Shown piece by piece: positions 8,704 through 17,080 of a stretch of 64,000 nt of DNA. A program made the translations under genes and the position numbers. The notes beneath the pieces are model-generated. The model searched no databases, was not told the origin of the DNA, and was given only the letters and a program-made list of their open reading frames with translations. This DNA is from Hydrogenophaga sp. (GTDB lineage: Bacteria > Pseudomonadota > Gammaproteobacteria > Burkholderiales > Burkholderiaceae_C). The stretch covers positions 285,825 to 349,824 of the forward strand of contig JAABQK010000002.1 of NCBI GenBank assembly GCA_011391495.1, given 5' to 3'. Numbering within the stretch: the stretch's first letter is position 1; every line of letters begins with the position of its first letter.

Positions 8704-9726
8704 TCAGGCGTGCGCCCGGGTGGTGTGCATGCCCAGCCGGGTCAGCAGATCCTGATCGGCCGCCACATCGGCGTTGCCGGTGACGAGCAGCTTGTCGCCG
8801 TAGAAGATGGAGTTGGCGCCCGCCAGGAAACACAGCACCTGGGTCGAATCGTCCATCTGCCGGCGCCCAGCCGACAGGCGCACCTTGGCCCTGGGCATGG
8901 TGATGCGGGCCACGGCCACGGTGCGCACGAACTCCAGCGGATCCAGGTCCGGCTCGTCGGCCATGGGCGTGCCGGGCACCTTGACCAGGTGGTTGATCGG
9001 CACCGATTCGGGGTACGGGGCGAGGTTGGCCAGCTGCGCTATCAGGCCGGCGCGGCCCTGCCGGGACTCGCCCATGCCCACGATGCCGCCGCTGCAGACA
9101 TGGATGCCCGCCTCGCGCACGCGACCGAGCGTGTCCAGCCGGTCCTGGTAGTCGCGCGTGGTGATGATGGAGCCGTACAGTTCGGGCGCGGTGTCCAGGT
9201 TGTGGTTGTAGTAGTCCAGCCCCGCCTCACGCAGGCGCTGCGCCTGGTCGCCGCTGAGCATGCCCAGCGTGCAGCAGGCTTCCAGTCCGGCGTCCTTGAC
9301 GACGCGCACCAGCACGGCCACCTTGTCGAGGTCGCGGTCGTTGGGTGCGCGCCAGGCCGCACCCATGCAGAAGCGCGAAGCCCCGGCGGACTTGGCGCCG
9401 AGCACCACTTCGCGCACTTCGTCGGGCGTCATCATCTTGGTGGCGGGCACGCCAGTCTCATGGTGCACCGACTGCGGGCAATAGCCGCAGTCCTCCGGGC
9501 ACCCCCCGGTCTTGATCGACAGCAAGGTCGCGAGCTCCAGGTGACTGGGGTCGTGGTGCTCGCGGTGCACCGTCTGCGCGCGGTGCATCAGCTCGGGCAG
9601 CGGCAGGTCCAGCAGAGCCTGCACCTCGGCCACGGTCCAACGGGCCGTCGGTGTGTCCCGGGCGGAGGCCTCGGCTTTTCGGTGCCAGTGCACCAGCTGG
9701 GGGTGGCTCATCGTGTTGGTCGTCAT
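8704..9726 (-). CDS. bioB: Biotin synthase
   Basis: A 340-aa radical-SAM enzyme that inserts sulfur into dethiobiotin. The SAM cluster motif is C76-PED-C80-GY-C83 ([10 protein letters not shown]). The 2Fe-2S ligands are expected among the cysteines in [17 protein letters not shown] and the arginine in RLSAGR. Length matches the family (about 320-350). It sits inside the cobalamin block, 70 bases after the ABC ATPase gene and 70 bases before cobQ, in the same direction, which is an unusual partner for B12 genes. No other biotin gene (bioA, F, D) is in the window. Confidence 0.97.
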   Translation of the reverse strand: MTTNTMSHPQLVHWHRKAEASARDTPTARWTVAEVQALLDLPLPELMHRAQTVHREHHDPSHLELATLLSIKTGGCPEDCGYCPQSVHHETGVPATKMMTPDEVREVVLGAKSAGASRFCMGAAWRAPNDRDLDKVAVLVRVVKDAGLEACCTLGMLSGDQAQRLREAGLDYYNHNLDTAPELYGSIITTRDYQDRLDTLGRVREAGIHVCSGGIVGMGESRQGRAGLIAQLANLAPYPESVPINHLVKVPGTPMADEPDLDPLEFVRTVAVARITMPRAKVRLSAGRRQMDDSTQVLCFLAGANSIFYGDKLLVTGNADVAADQDLLTRLGMHTTRAHA

Positions 9727-9796
9727 GGTTTTCTCCGTGTTTGTTCAATTCCAGCCCGCCCACGCGAGGCCGGTTGGCTGCGGCTCCTGGCCGGCT

Positions 9797-10585
9797 TCAT
9801 CGCGGCAGCACCACCCACTGGTCGTCCAGCGCGCGCACGGCGATGCGGTGGTCGAACACGGCTTCGAGCGCCCGGTGCGAGACCGGGTCGCTGCAGGCGC
9901 CCACGTGGCGGACGCGCCCGGCATCCAGCACCACCAGATCGTCGGCCTGCAGCACCATGCCGATCTCGTGCAGCACGCTCACCACCGTTCGGCCACTCGC
10001 GACGAGAGCACGCACCAGTTGCAGCCAGTCGGCCTGGTGCGGAGGGTCCAGGTTGGCCAGCGGTTCGTCCATCAGCATCACGCTGGCTTCCACTGCGAGC
10101 GCACGCGCCAGCAGCACGCGCTGGCGCTCACCACCCGAGAGCGCGCCCACCGGGCGCTCGCGCCAGGCCCAGGCCTGCGTCTGGCGCAGCGCGCGTTCGG
10201 CGGCAGCGTGGTCGGCAGCTGCGGGTGGAGCGAGCCAGGCCATGTGCGGCAGGCGGCCGAGGAGCGCCAGGTCGTACACGGTGAGATCGTCGGCCGCGGA
10301 GTCGGCCGTGGCCTGGCCCAGCCAGGCGAGCGAGCGTGCGCGTTCGCGGGCCGACAGTTCGGCGAGGTTCCGCCCGTGCAGGCGCACGCTGCCGCGGTGT
10401 GGCAGCAGACCTGCCAGGACCTTGAGCAGCGTGGACTTGCCCGCGCCGTTGGGGCCGACGATGCAGGTCCAGCGGCCGGTGGCGAGCGACAGGTCCAGCC
10501 CGCTGAACACGGTGTGGCGCAGGTCGCCCTGCCCCAGGTCGGCACCCAGGTCGCGCGCTTGCAGTGCGGGCGCAGCGGTGTTCAT
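9797..10585 (-). CDS. btuD: Cobalamin/iron-siderophore type ABC transporter ATPase
   Basis: A 262-aa ATPase starting MNTAAPALQA at the ATG that overlaps the btuC stop as ATGA. Walker A is GPNGAGKS (44-51), the ABC signature is LSGGERQ, Walker B is VMLMDEPLANLDP and the switch histidine is in SVLHEIG. It belongs to the FecE/BtuD/HmuV family. The role in vitamin B12 import is inferred from its place after btuF and btuC in a riboswitch-led cobalamin cluster, so the gene symbol is by context. Confidence 0.9.
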   Translation of the reverse strand: MNTAAPALQARDLGADLGQGDLRHTVFSGLDLSLATGRWTCIVGPNGAGKSTLLKVLAGLLPHRGSVRLHGRNLAELSARERARSLAWLGQATADSAADDLTVYDLALLGRLPHMAWLAPPAAADHAAAERALRQTQAWAWRERPVGALSGGERQRVLLARALAVEASVMLMDEPLANLDPPHQADWLQLVRALVASGRTVVSVLHEIGMVLQADDLVVLDAGRVRHVGACSDPVSHRALEAVFDHRIAVRALDDQWVVLPR

Positions 10586-11628
10586 CGCCGGCCCCGCCCC
10601 ATCAGCCACAGCAGATAACCGCCACCGAGCACCGCGGTGAGCACACCCACCGGCAATTCCTGCGGCGCCAGCAGGCCGCGCGACAGCGTATCGGCCAGCA
10701 TCAGCAGCGCGCCGCCCATCAGGCTGGACAACACCACCAGCGGCGCGTGCGTGGTCTTGACCACGGCCCGCACCAGGTGCGGCGCGGCCAGGCCCACAAA
10801 GGCAATCAGCCCCGTCTGCGCCACGGCGCTGCCGGTGGCGAGCGCGAGCACCCCCACCAGCGCCAGGCGCAGCGGCGCCAGCGGCAGGCCCAGGCTCATC
10901 GCCGTGGCCTCACCCAGCACCAGGCCGTCCAGCACGCGTGCCAACGCCCAGGCCAGCGTCACGCACAGCAGCCATACCCCCGCCATGAGCGCGCAGGCGC
11001 TCCAGCCCACGAAGGCGGTGGAGCCGAGCATGAACACCTGCATCGCCTGCAGAGTGTCCGGAAACGAAAGGGTGACCAGCGACGCCAGGGCACCCAGCAC
11101 CACCCCCACCACCACGCCCGCGAGCAGCAGCCGCAGCGTGTGCTGCACGCCGCGCGCCAGCGCCAGCGTGAGCAGCACGGCCGCCACGGCACCCATGAAG
11201 GCCGCGCCCGTGAGGCCCAGGCGCACCGCCCAGCCCGCGGCAAACGGCGAGATGCCCAGTGACACCAGCGCCACCACCACGCCGAGCGAAGCACCAGAGG
11301 CGCTGCCCAGCAGGAAGGGATCGGCCAGCGGATTGCGGAACAGTCCCTGCGCCACCGCACCGGCCAGGCCGAGCAGCGCACCGGCGGCGAAAGCGCCCAG
11401 GGTGCGCGGTGCACGGATGTCGCGCACGATCTGCGCAGCCACCGGGTCGGCCAGCATCTGCCACACCGCTTCCAGACCGGTGCTGCCCACGCCCAGGCCG
11501 AGCACGCCCAGCACCAGCGACAGCGCCAGCAGGCCAGCGCCCAGCCACCACGCTCGCCGTTGCGGGCGTGGTGCTCCGGTGGGGGTGTGCTCGAGCAGGT
11601 TCATGACAGGTGCGGCGGGAACCCTCAT
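10582..11628 (-). CDS. btuC: FecCD-family ABC permease, cobalamin uptake
   Basis: A 348-aa permease with about ten membrane segments. FecCD hallmarks are RAPRTLGAFAAGALLGLAGA (residues around 75-94), FRNPLADPFLLGSASGASLG, and the C-terminal IAFVGLAAPHLVRAVVKT followed by DTLSRGLLAPQELPVGVLTAVLGGGYLLWLM. The start at 11628 overlaps the stop of btuF (ATGA) and has an AAGG site; a second ATG at 11604 has none. It would form the B12 channel with the ATPase encoded immediately downstream. Confidence 0.92.
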   Translation of the reverse strand: MRVPAAPVMNLLEHTPTGAPRPQRRAWWLGAGLLALSLVLGVLGLGVGSTGLEAVWQMLADPVAAQIVRDIRAPRTLGAFAAGALLGLAGAVAQGLFRNPLADPFLLGSASGASLGVVVALVSLGISPFAAGWAVRLGLTGAAFMGAVAAVLLTLALARGVQHTLRLLLAGVVVGVVLGALASLVTLSFPDTLQAMQVFMLGSTAFVGWSACALMAGVWLLCVTLAWALARVLDGLVLGEATAMSLGLPLAPLRLALVGVLALATGSAVAQTGLIAFVGLAAPHLVRAVVKTTHAPLVVLSSLMGGALLMLADTLSRGLLAPQELPVGVLTAVLGGGYLLWLMGRGRR

Positions 11629-12506
11629 GGTGCCTTGTTGCGCAGGCAGTCGGCCATCAGGCGGGCGGCGTCGGCCATGCGAGGGCCGGGGCGCACCAGC
11701 ACGTCGGACTCGGCGGCACTGAACACACACAGGCGGTTTTCGCGCAGCGCGCGGATGCCCGCCCAGCCTGGGCGCTGCGACATGCCACCGAAGTTCTGGT
11801 CGCCGACCATGATCAGGTCGGGGTTGGATCGCACCACGAATTCGGGGTTGAGCCGGGGGAACGGACCCATCGACGCGGGCAGGATGTTGCGCGCGCCGAG
11901 TCGCGCCAGCGTCTCGCCGATGAACGAGGCCTCGCCCGCGCCGTAGGGCGCGCTGTTGACCTCGAAGTACACGCGGGTGTTCTTCACCCGCACCGGCAGA
12001 GATTGCGCCGCAGCCGACACCGCGGCATCGATCTGCCGCCAGACGCCTTGCGTCTGCGCCTCGTCCACCCCCAGCAGCTGCCCCACCTGGCGCAGCACGC
12101 GCTGCACGTCGTCCGAGTTCTTGGGTTCCAGCACCACCACCTTGAGGCCCAGCGCCAGCAGCTGGTCCACCGCGCGCGACGAATGGGCAATCAGCACAGC
12201 GTCGGGTCGCAGCGCCAGCACGGCTTCCACGTTCGGGTCGATGCCGCCACCGAGCTGTGGCAGGGAGCGCACCGAGGCCGGCCAGTTGGAATACCGGTCG
12301 ACCCCCACCAGGCGCGCGCAGGCACCCAGCTCGCACACGGTCTCGGTCAGCGAGGGCAGCAGCGACACGATGCGCTGCGGCGGCGAGACCCAGCGGGTGG
12401 TGACTCCACGCTCGTCGGTGACCTCGGTGCCGGCCGCCTGCGCGGCCAGGGTCATCACAAGGCCGAGCAGGCCCATGCACAGGCGGCGCCCGATCCGGAC
12501 TCTCAT
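11625..12506 (-). CDS. btuF: Periplasmic cobalamin-binding protein
   Basis: A 293-aa protein with a signal peptide (MRVRIGRRLCMGLLGLVMTL, cut likely after AQAA). The class III binding-protein fold is shown by PQRIVSLLPSLTETVCELGA, LRPDAVLIAHSSRAVDQL, a long bridging helix region, and LNPEFVVRSNPDLIMVG. It delivers corrinoid to BtuCD. It overlaps cobU upstream and btuC downstream by ATGA junctions, so all three are probably translationally coupled. Confidence 0.9.
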   Translation of the reverse strand: MRVRIGRRLCMGLLGLVMTLAAQAAGTEVTDERGVTTRWVSPPQRIVSLLPSLTETVCELGACARLVGVDRYSNWPASVRSLPQLGGGIDPNVEAVLALRPDAVLIAHSSRAVDQLLALGLKVVVLEPKNSDDVQRVLRQVGQLLGVDEAQTQGVWRQIDAAVSAAAQSLPVRVKNTRVYFEVNSAPYGAGEASFIGETLARLGARNILPASMGPFPRLNPEFVVRSNPDLIMVGDQNFGGMSQRPGWAGIRALRENRLCVFSAAESDVLVRPGPRMADAARLMADCLRNKAP

Positions 12507-13075
12507 GTTGCTTCCTTCATCACCAGCGGCAATCCGGCCGCCATGAACGTGACGCGGCGGCACGCCGCCGCCACGTCCTGGTTGAGGCGGCCCAGCGCGT
12601 CCACATAGGCCCGCACCTCGCGCCCCAGCGGGATCACGCCCAGGCCGATCTCGTTGCCCACCAGCACCACCGGGCCTGGCGCCTTGACCAAGGCGGCCAG
12701 CAGGTCTTCCTGCGCCCGCTTCGCCGTGCCCTGCTCGGGGGTGGCGCCATCCAGCGGCATGAGCCAGTTCGTGAGCCAGAGCGTCAGGCAGTCGATGACC
12801 ACCAGCGTCTGCGGCGCCGTGTGCCGCCGCAGGGCAGCCCCCAATGCCAGCGGTTCCTCGACCGTGAGCAGGCCAGGGACGCGTTGTGCGCGGTCCCGCT
12901 GGTGGCGGGCGATGCGTTGGTGCATTTCGTCGTCGCCAGCCAGTGCGGTGGCGATCAGCACCGCGCGGTGGTCCGGCGCGGCGGCGAGCCAGTCCCGCGC
13001 CAGCTGTTCGGCGCGGCGCGACTTGCCACTGCGCTGGCCGCCGAGGATGAACTCGCTTCGCACCCGTTCACCCAT
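12503..13075 (-). CDS. cobU: Adenosylcobinamide kinase / guanylyltransferase
   Basis: A 190-aa CobU/CobP protein that phosphorylates adenosylcobinamide and then adds GMP to give adenosylcobinamide-GDP. The P-loop is GGQRSGKS (12-19); the guanylylated histidine region is HQRIARHQRDRA (about 52-63); other landmarks are VVIDCLTLWLTNW and VGNEIGLGVIPLGREVR, which is highly conserved in the family. It overlaps the preceding cobalamin-binding gene by 8 bases and btuF by 4. Confidence 0.96.
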   Translation of the reverse strand: MGERVRSEFILGGQRSGKSRRAEQLARDWLAAAPDHRAVLIATALAGDDEMHQRIARHQRDRAQRVPGLLTVEEPLALGAALRRHTAPQTLVVIDCLTLWLTNWLMPLDGATPEQGTAKRAQEDLLAALVKAPGPVVLVGNEIGLGVIPLGREVRAYVDALGRLNQDVAAACRRVTFMAAGLPLVMKEAT

Positions 13076-13880
13076 GCCGGGCCATCCAGTCCGTGACGAT
13101 GCGGTGCAGCTGCTCCACGCCGTCGGTCAGTGCCGCCGGGCCGGGCTGCAGGATGTCGGCCGACTTGATCTCGAACAGCTGCCCGTTCCTCACGGCCGGC
13201 ACATCCTGCCAGCCTGGTCGCGCCGCCACCTTCTCGGCCCTGAAATGTTTGCCGCACCAGGAGCCGATGATGATGTCGGGCTGCCGCGCCACGATGGACG
13301 CACCGTCGGCGATGATGCGCTGCCGGCCCATGGGCTCGCGGGCCAGTTCGGGAAAACAGTCGTCACCGCCCGCGATGCCGATCAGCTCCGACACCCAGCG
13401 GATGGCGCTGATGTGCGGTTCGTCCCATTCTTCAAAAAAAACGCGCGGACGGCGTTTTCCGGTGGCCTGCAGGGCACGAGCCGCTGTGTCGATCTGCGCC
13501 AGCCGTTCGCGCATCTGGCTCATCTGCGCCAGACCTTCGTCCGCACAGCCCACCATCGCCGCCACCTGGTACAGCATGGAAAAAATCTCGTCCACGCTGC
13601 GCTGGTTGAACACCGTGACCGGCACGCCAGCGCGGATCAGCGCAGCGGCGATGTCGGCCTGCAAGTCGGAAAAACCGAACACGCAGTCGGGCCGCAACGC
13701 GAGGATCTTCTCGATCTTCGCGCTGAGAAAGGCACTGACCTTCGGCTTCTCCTCCCGCGCCCGGCGCGGGCGCACCGTGTAGCCCGAGATGCCGACGATG
13801 CGCGCCTCCTGCCCCAGCCGGTAGAGCCATTCGGTGGTCTCCTCGGTGAGGCAGACGATGCGTTGCGGACCGGGCAGCAT
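13068..13880 (-). CDS. Cobalamin-binding protein, BtuF-like without signal peptide
   Basis: A 270-aa protein starting MLPGPQRIVCLTEETTEW. It has the same class III binding-protein fold as BtuF: EKILALRPDCVFGFSDLQADIAAALI, a long bridging helix, then RIIADGASIVARQPDIIIGSWCGKHF and FEIKSADILQPGPAAL. Unlike BtuF 1 kb downstream it shows no signal peptide, so it looks cytosolic unless the start is misplaced; the longer frame to 14186 runs through btuB and gives no signal either. The gene is wedged between btuB (14 bases) and cobU (8-base overlap). A corrinoid chaperone or salvage sensor is possible; function is not established. Confidence 0.8.
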   Translation of the reverse strand: MLPGPQRIVCLTEETTEWLYRLGQEARIVGISGYTVRPRRAREEKPKVSAFLSAKIEKILALRPDCVFGFSDLQADIAAALIRAGVPVTVFNQRSVDEIFSMLYQVAAMVGCADEGLAQMSQMRERLAQIDTAARALQATGKRRPRVFFEEWDEPHISAIRWVSELIGIAGGDDCFPELAREPMGRQRIIADGASIVARQPDIIIGSWCGKHFRAEKVAARPGWQDVPAVRNGQLFEIKSADILQPGPAALTDGVEQLHRIVTDWMARHG

Positions 13881-13894
13881 GGCGGTGGAGATCC

Positions 13895-15766
13895 TCAGAA
13901 CCTGGGGCGCCAGGTCAGGCCGACGTAGAGGCTGCGCGGCTGCTGGTTGAAGCCGTAAACCGTCTGGTAGTCGGCGTCCGACACGTTGTCGATGCGTGCG
14001 CGCAGTTCCAGGCCCGGTTGCAGCTGGTAGGACATTGCGAGGTCCAGCACCGTGAAGCCCGCCAGGGAAGTGTCCACTGCGCTCCAGGTGAGCGGATCGC
14101 TGTAGCGGTCGCTGCGGGAACCGCTGTGACGCAGGTCGGCGTCCACCGCCACACCGGACCAGGTCTTTGACACACCGACCGACCACAGGGTCCTGGCCCG
14201 CCGCACCAGTGACTCGCCCGTCACCTCGTTGACAGGGTCCTGCAGCGTCAGGCTGGCTCGCAGGCCTGTGGTCCCCAGCGTCCCCTTGTAAGAGAGTTCG
14301 ACGCCCTTGTTGCGGGTGCGCCCGATGTTGGCAAAGGCAAACGTGGTCGCATCGTAGTCCAGCTGGTCCTTCACTCGGGTAGTGAACCAGGTGGCACGCA
14401 GCAGGTGGCTGCCCTGCTCGTACTGTGCGCCCACCTCATGGCTGCTGGCCTGTTCGGGGCGGAGCGCCGGATTGCCGTAGTCGGGCGCATACAGATAGCC
14501 CAGCGGCGGCGCGTTGAAGGCTGTAGAAGTGCTGGCGATCAGCTTGACCTGTTCGGACAGGGGCATGCTGTAGCCAAGATAGCCCGTGGTTTCGGTCAGG
14601 TCACCCACTTTGTCGTGGCGGGCATTGACCTGCACCGTGCCCGCGCCGATGGGGCCCTCGACGCCGCCAAAGACCGCTGTGGTCTGGCGCTTCACGTCGT
14701 AAGCCGAGTAGACCGTGGAGCCCGTCTCGACACGCTGCCACTGCCGCTCCAGGCCCGCCGTGGCCTGCCATTCAGCGCCGAGTGCCAGGGTGTTGACCCA
14801 TCCCAGCACGGTGGCACTGGTGCGAAAACTGTCTATCGATCCAAAGAGCCCGTCGTCGCGGTTGAGACTGCGATCGGACTGTTCGCTCAGCGTCACCTGG
14901 CTGCGCCAGTCACCCCAGGTGTTGTCGGCAAACAGGGAAACCTGGCTCAGGCGTGTGGTCGAGCTCTGCAGGTCGGCGGGGGCACCGTATGCGTTGTCGT
15001 AATCGGTGTCACCCGTCGAACGGCTCATCCGAAAGCCTACCTGGTGCCGGGGAGCGAGCTGCTGGGCCAGCGAAAGGTTGAACGAGGTGTTGGCGTAGCC
15101 GTCGGCATCCGGATTGGCGGTGGGAAACTGCGCGGGGTTGACCGATGAGAACCCGTCGGTGAGGTAACGGGACGCACCGGCCGAGATCGACGTATCGCCC
15201 AGCTGGGTGGAGACCTGCGCCGACAGCTTGCGCGTGGAGCGGGGCCCCAGCTCGACGCCGACGCTGGCCGAAGGAACCCTGCTGCCGGTACGGGTGAAGA
15301 CCTGGATCACGCCACCGATGGCGCCCGACCCGTAGATGGCCGACACGTTGCCGCGCACGATCTCGACCCGATCGATGTTCTCGAGCATCAGGTGCTCCAG
15401 GCTCACCGCTCCCGAAGCGTCCTGCTTGTTCTGGGGCACCCCGTCGATCAGCACCAGGGTCTGCAGCGAGGGAGCACCGCGCATGAACACGCTGGAGACC
15501 GTGCCGACGCCTCCGTTCTGCGTGCGCTGCAGCCCCGCCTCCCGCTGCAGCAGTGTGACCAGATCATGGGCCTGGGAACGTTCAATGTCCTCACGCTTGA
15601 TCACCGTCGTGTGGTGCATCGCTGCGCTGAGTTGCTGCGGATTGCGGGTTGCGGTCACCACGGTTTCCGGCAGCACGGTGTCGGCGGTGGTCTGGGCGTG
15701 AGAAAGGAGGGCCGTGAGGGCCAGGGACAGCGCGCCGAGCGGTGCGCGCAGGTAGCGGGTTTTCAT
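13895..15766 (-). CDS. btuB: TonB-dependent vitamin B12 outer-membrane receptor
   Basis: A 623-aa protein with a signal peptide (MKTRYLRAPLGALSLALTAL, cut after SHA). The plug domain starts with the TonB-box-like ETVVTATRN (34-42) and continues through LLQREAGLQRTQNGG, VFMRGAPSLQTLVLIDGVPQN and VEIVRGNVSAIYGSGAIGGVIQV. The beta barrel ends with SLYVGLTWRPRF, with the usual C-terminal phenylalanine. The length and motifs fit BtuB. It is the first gene after the cobalamin riboswitch at 15862-16040, which is the strongest support for corrinoid as substrate. The longer frame to 15970 would overlap the riboswitch and is rejected. Confidence 0.93.
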   Translation of the reverse strand: MKTRYLRAPLGALSLALTALLSHAQTTADTVLPETVVTATRNPQQLSAAMHHTTVIKREDIERSQAHDLVTLLQREAGLQRTQNGGVGTVSSVFMRGAPSLQTLVLIDGVPQNKQDASGAVSLEHLMLENIDRVEIVRGNVSAIYGSGAIGGVIQVFTRTGSRVPSASVGVELGPRSTRKLSAQVSTQLGDTSISAGASRYLTDGFSSVNPAQFPTANPDADGYANTSFNLSLAQQLAPRHQVGFRMSRSTGDTDYDNAYGAPADLQSSTTRLSQVSLFADNTWGDWRSQVTLSEQSDRSLNRDDGLFGSIDSFRTSATVLGWVNTLALGAEWQATAGLERQWQRVETGSTVYSAYDVKRQTTAVFGGVEGPIGAGTVQVNARHDKVGDLTETTGYLGYSMPLSEQVKLIASTSTAFNAPPLGYLYAPDYGNPALRPEQASSHEVGAQYEQGSHLLRATWFTTRVKDQLDYDATTFAFANIGRTRNKGVELSYKGTLGTTGLRASLTLQDPVNEVTGESLVRRARTLWSVGVSKTWSGVAVDADLRHSGSRSDRYSDPLTWSAVDTSLAGFTVLDLAMSYQLQPGLELRARIDNVSDADYQTVYGFNQQPRSLYVGLTWRPRF

Positions 15767-15861
15767 GAGAAAGAAGCAGACGGGATGATGTGCTCTCACC
15801 GCCTTCCCCGACGGTGCCTGAGCGTCACGGTGACGCGCCTGTTGCAGACGCACCACCACCT

Positions 15862-16040
15862 CGTTGGCCGGTATCCGGGCTGGCAGATCGACCTTCATCA
15901 CCTTCCCAGACTGCGGGTGCCGTCCAGTGGTTGTGAGATGAAAGCGGAGTGGCCTGAAGACCTCAGGCATCTCGTCTGCTTACCGTTGCGGGGGCAGCGC
16001 AGGTTAGGTCCGTTCGTGTGAACTTTCCCTCCTGCTTCCC
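15862..16040 (-). promoter_or_regulatory. Cobalamin riboswitch
   Basis: On the minus strand, in order: GCTGCCCCCGCAACGGTAAGC (about 15975-15996), CCACTG followed by TGGGAAGG, and the B12-box AGCCCGGATACCGGCC (15866-15881). These are the conserved blocks of the cobalamin riboswitch family. It ends about 95 bases before the btuB ATG; between them is a short hairpin (GCGTCA-CCG-TGACGC, 15822-15836) that could be part of the expression platform. The btuB ATG has no strong ribosome site. Binding of adenosylcobalamin would lower expression of btuB and perhaps the whole downstream block. The exact 5' limit is approximate. Confidence 0.93.
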
Positions 16041-16144
16041 GTTGAACTGCGGCATGTGAACCACACCGCGAGCACCAACAGCGGGCATTCTAATCCCGGG
16101 GCGCTTGCGGCAACCCTACAATGCCAGCACTACAAGTCGTAACC

Positions 16145-16378
16145 ATGGCCGACCCCAAGCAACTTGACCAGATCACCGAGCGTGTGGAGCGACTGCTGCT
16201 GCGCCACGAGGAACTGCAGCGCACCAACGCCCTGTTGCAGGAACAGGTGCAGGCACTGCGGACCGAGCGCGACTCGCTGAAGTCCAGACTGCATGCCGCC
16301 CGCGCCCGCATCGACGCCCTGCTGGACCGCCTCCCCACCGCCGTCCCTGGCGACGCACTCCGCAAGGATTCCGAATGA
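16145..16378 (+). CDS. Small coiled-coil protein upstream of zapA (TIGR02449 type)
   Basis: A 77-aa protein, almost entirely one predicted coiled coil (about residues 5-65: LDQITERVERLLLRHEELQRT and onward, with heptad leucines). It overlaps zapA by 4 bases (ATGA). Short coiled-coil proteins in this position are common in beta- and gammaproteobacteria and resemble ZapB, which links ZapA-bound FtsZ rings, but I cannot prove that role from sequence. Confidence 0.8.
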   Translation: MADPKQLDQITERVERLLLRHEELQRTNALLQEQVQALRTERDSLKSRLHAARARIDALLDRLPTAVPGDALRKDSE

Positions 16379-16755
16379 GCAAGCCCGCGAGCAAGCAGAT
16401 CGAAGTGCAGATCATGGGCCAGAGTTACCTGCTGGCCTGCCCGGTGGGTGGCGAGTCGGCGCTGCTCGACGCGGTGGAGCGGGTGGACACCGCCATGTGC
16501 CGCATCCGGGACGCGGGCAAGGTGAAAGCGCGCGATCGCATCGCGGTGCTGGCTTCGCTCAACCTGGCGTTTGAGCTGTCGCAGAAGGAATCCGTCAGCC
16601 TGCAGGCCACGTCCTTCGCCAACGGGGATCACAACCACGCGGACACAGGCCTCATGAGCGAGGGCACGCCGCTGGATGCGCAGGCCCAGGCGCGCCTTGA
16701 CGATCTGGTGCGCCGGCTCGACCGCACGCTGGGCAACGACGGTCAACTGCTCTGA
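16375..16755 (+). CDS. zapA: Cell division protein ZapA
   Basis: A 126-aa protein. ZapA binds and bundles FtsZ at the division ring. The N-terminal globular part has KQIEVQIMGQSYLLACPVGGE and the conserved ALLDAVERVDTAMCRIRDAGKVKARDRIAVLASLNLAFEL (quoted in part), followed by a C-terminal coiled coil (LDAQAQARLDDLVRRLDRTLG). Slightly longer than the usual 100-110 aa because of a linker of about 25 residues. The order small coiled-coil gene, zapA, 6S RNA is the classic proteobacterial arrangement. Confidence 0.92.
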   Translation: MSKPASKQIEVQIMGQSYLLACPVGGESALLDAVERVDTAMCRIRDAGKVKARDRIAVLASLNLAFELSQKESVSLQATSFANGDHNHADTGLMSEGTPLDAQAQARLDDLVRRLDRTLGNDGQLL

Positions 16756-16832
16756 GGTCCCGTCTGTCTGCTGCGCGATATTTCTGGCCCGCCGGTTCGC
16801 TGCAGTCCCGCACTGCGCCTACAATTTGAACC

Positions 16833-17005
16833 GTCTGCAGTGCGCGCCGGGCTTTATATTTCCTTGAACCAATGCTCATAGAGCCCGGGCTTGGTACATT
16901 GCGTGGCGGGTGCGAGCATCTCGCGTCAGATGAACCCGAAGCCACGCTGCCCTCGCCCACCTGAACCCCGGTTCAGGATGCCGGTCCGGCGGCACTTGCA
17001 GACAC
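16833..17005 (+). ncRNA. ssrS: 6S RNA
   Basis: Placed directly after zapA as in most beta- and gammaproteobacteria. The two ends can pair into the closing stem: GTCTGCAGTGCGCGCCGG at 16833-16850 with CCGGCGGCACTTGCAGAC ending at 17002. In between are the features CCTTGAACCAATG and GGTTCAGG-like segments typical of beta-proteobacterial 6S RNA. A TACAAT at 16820-16825 is a plausible -10 box. 6S RNA binds the housekeeping sigma holoenzyme and tunes transcription in stationary phase; rpoD itself is 10 kb away. Ends are estimates from the pairing. Confidence 0.85.
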
Positions 17006-17015
17006 CCTTTCCTTT

Positions 17016-17046
17016 CTTGCGGCCCTTGGTGGCCGCAAGTCGTTTC
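17016..17046 (+). terminator. Rho-independent terminator after 6S RNA
   Basis: Perfect 9-bp stem CTTGCGGCC / GGCCGCAAG with a 6-base loop (17016-17039), followed by TCGTTTCT. It lies between the 6S RNA and the TSUP permease gene. Confidence 0.75.
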
Positions 17047-17080
17047 TGGCCCTGATGGTCGCAAACCCACCCCATCGTCC

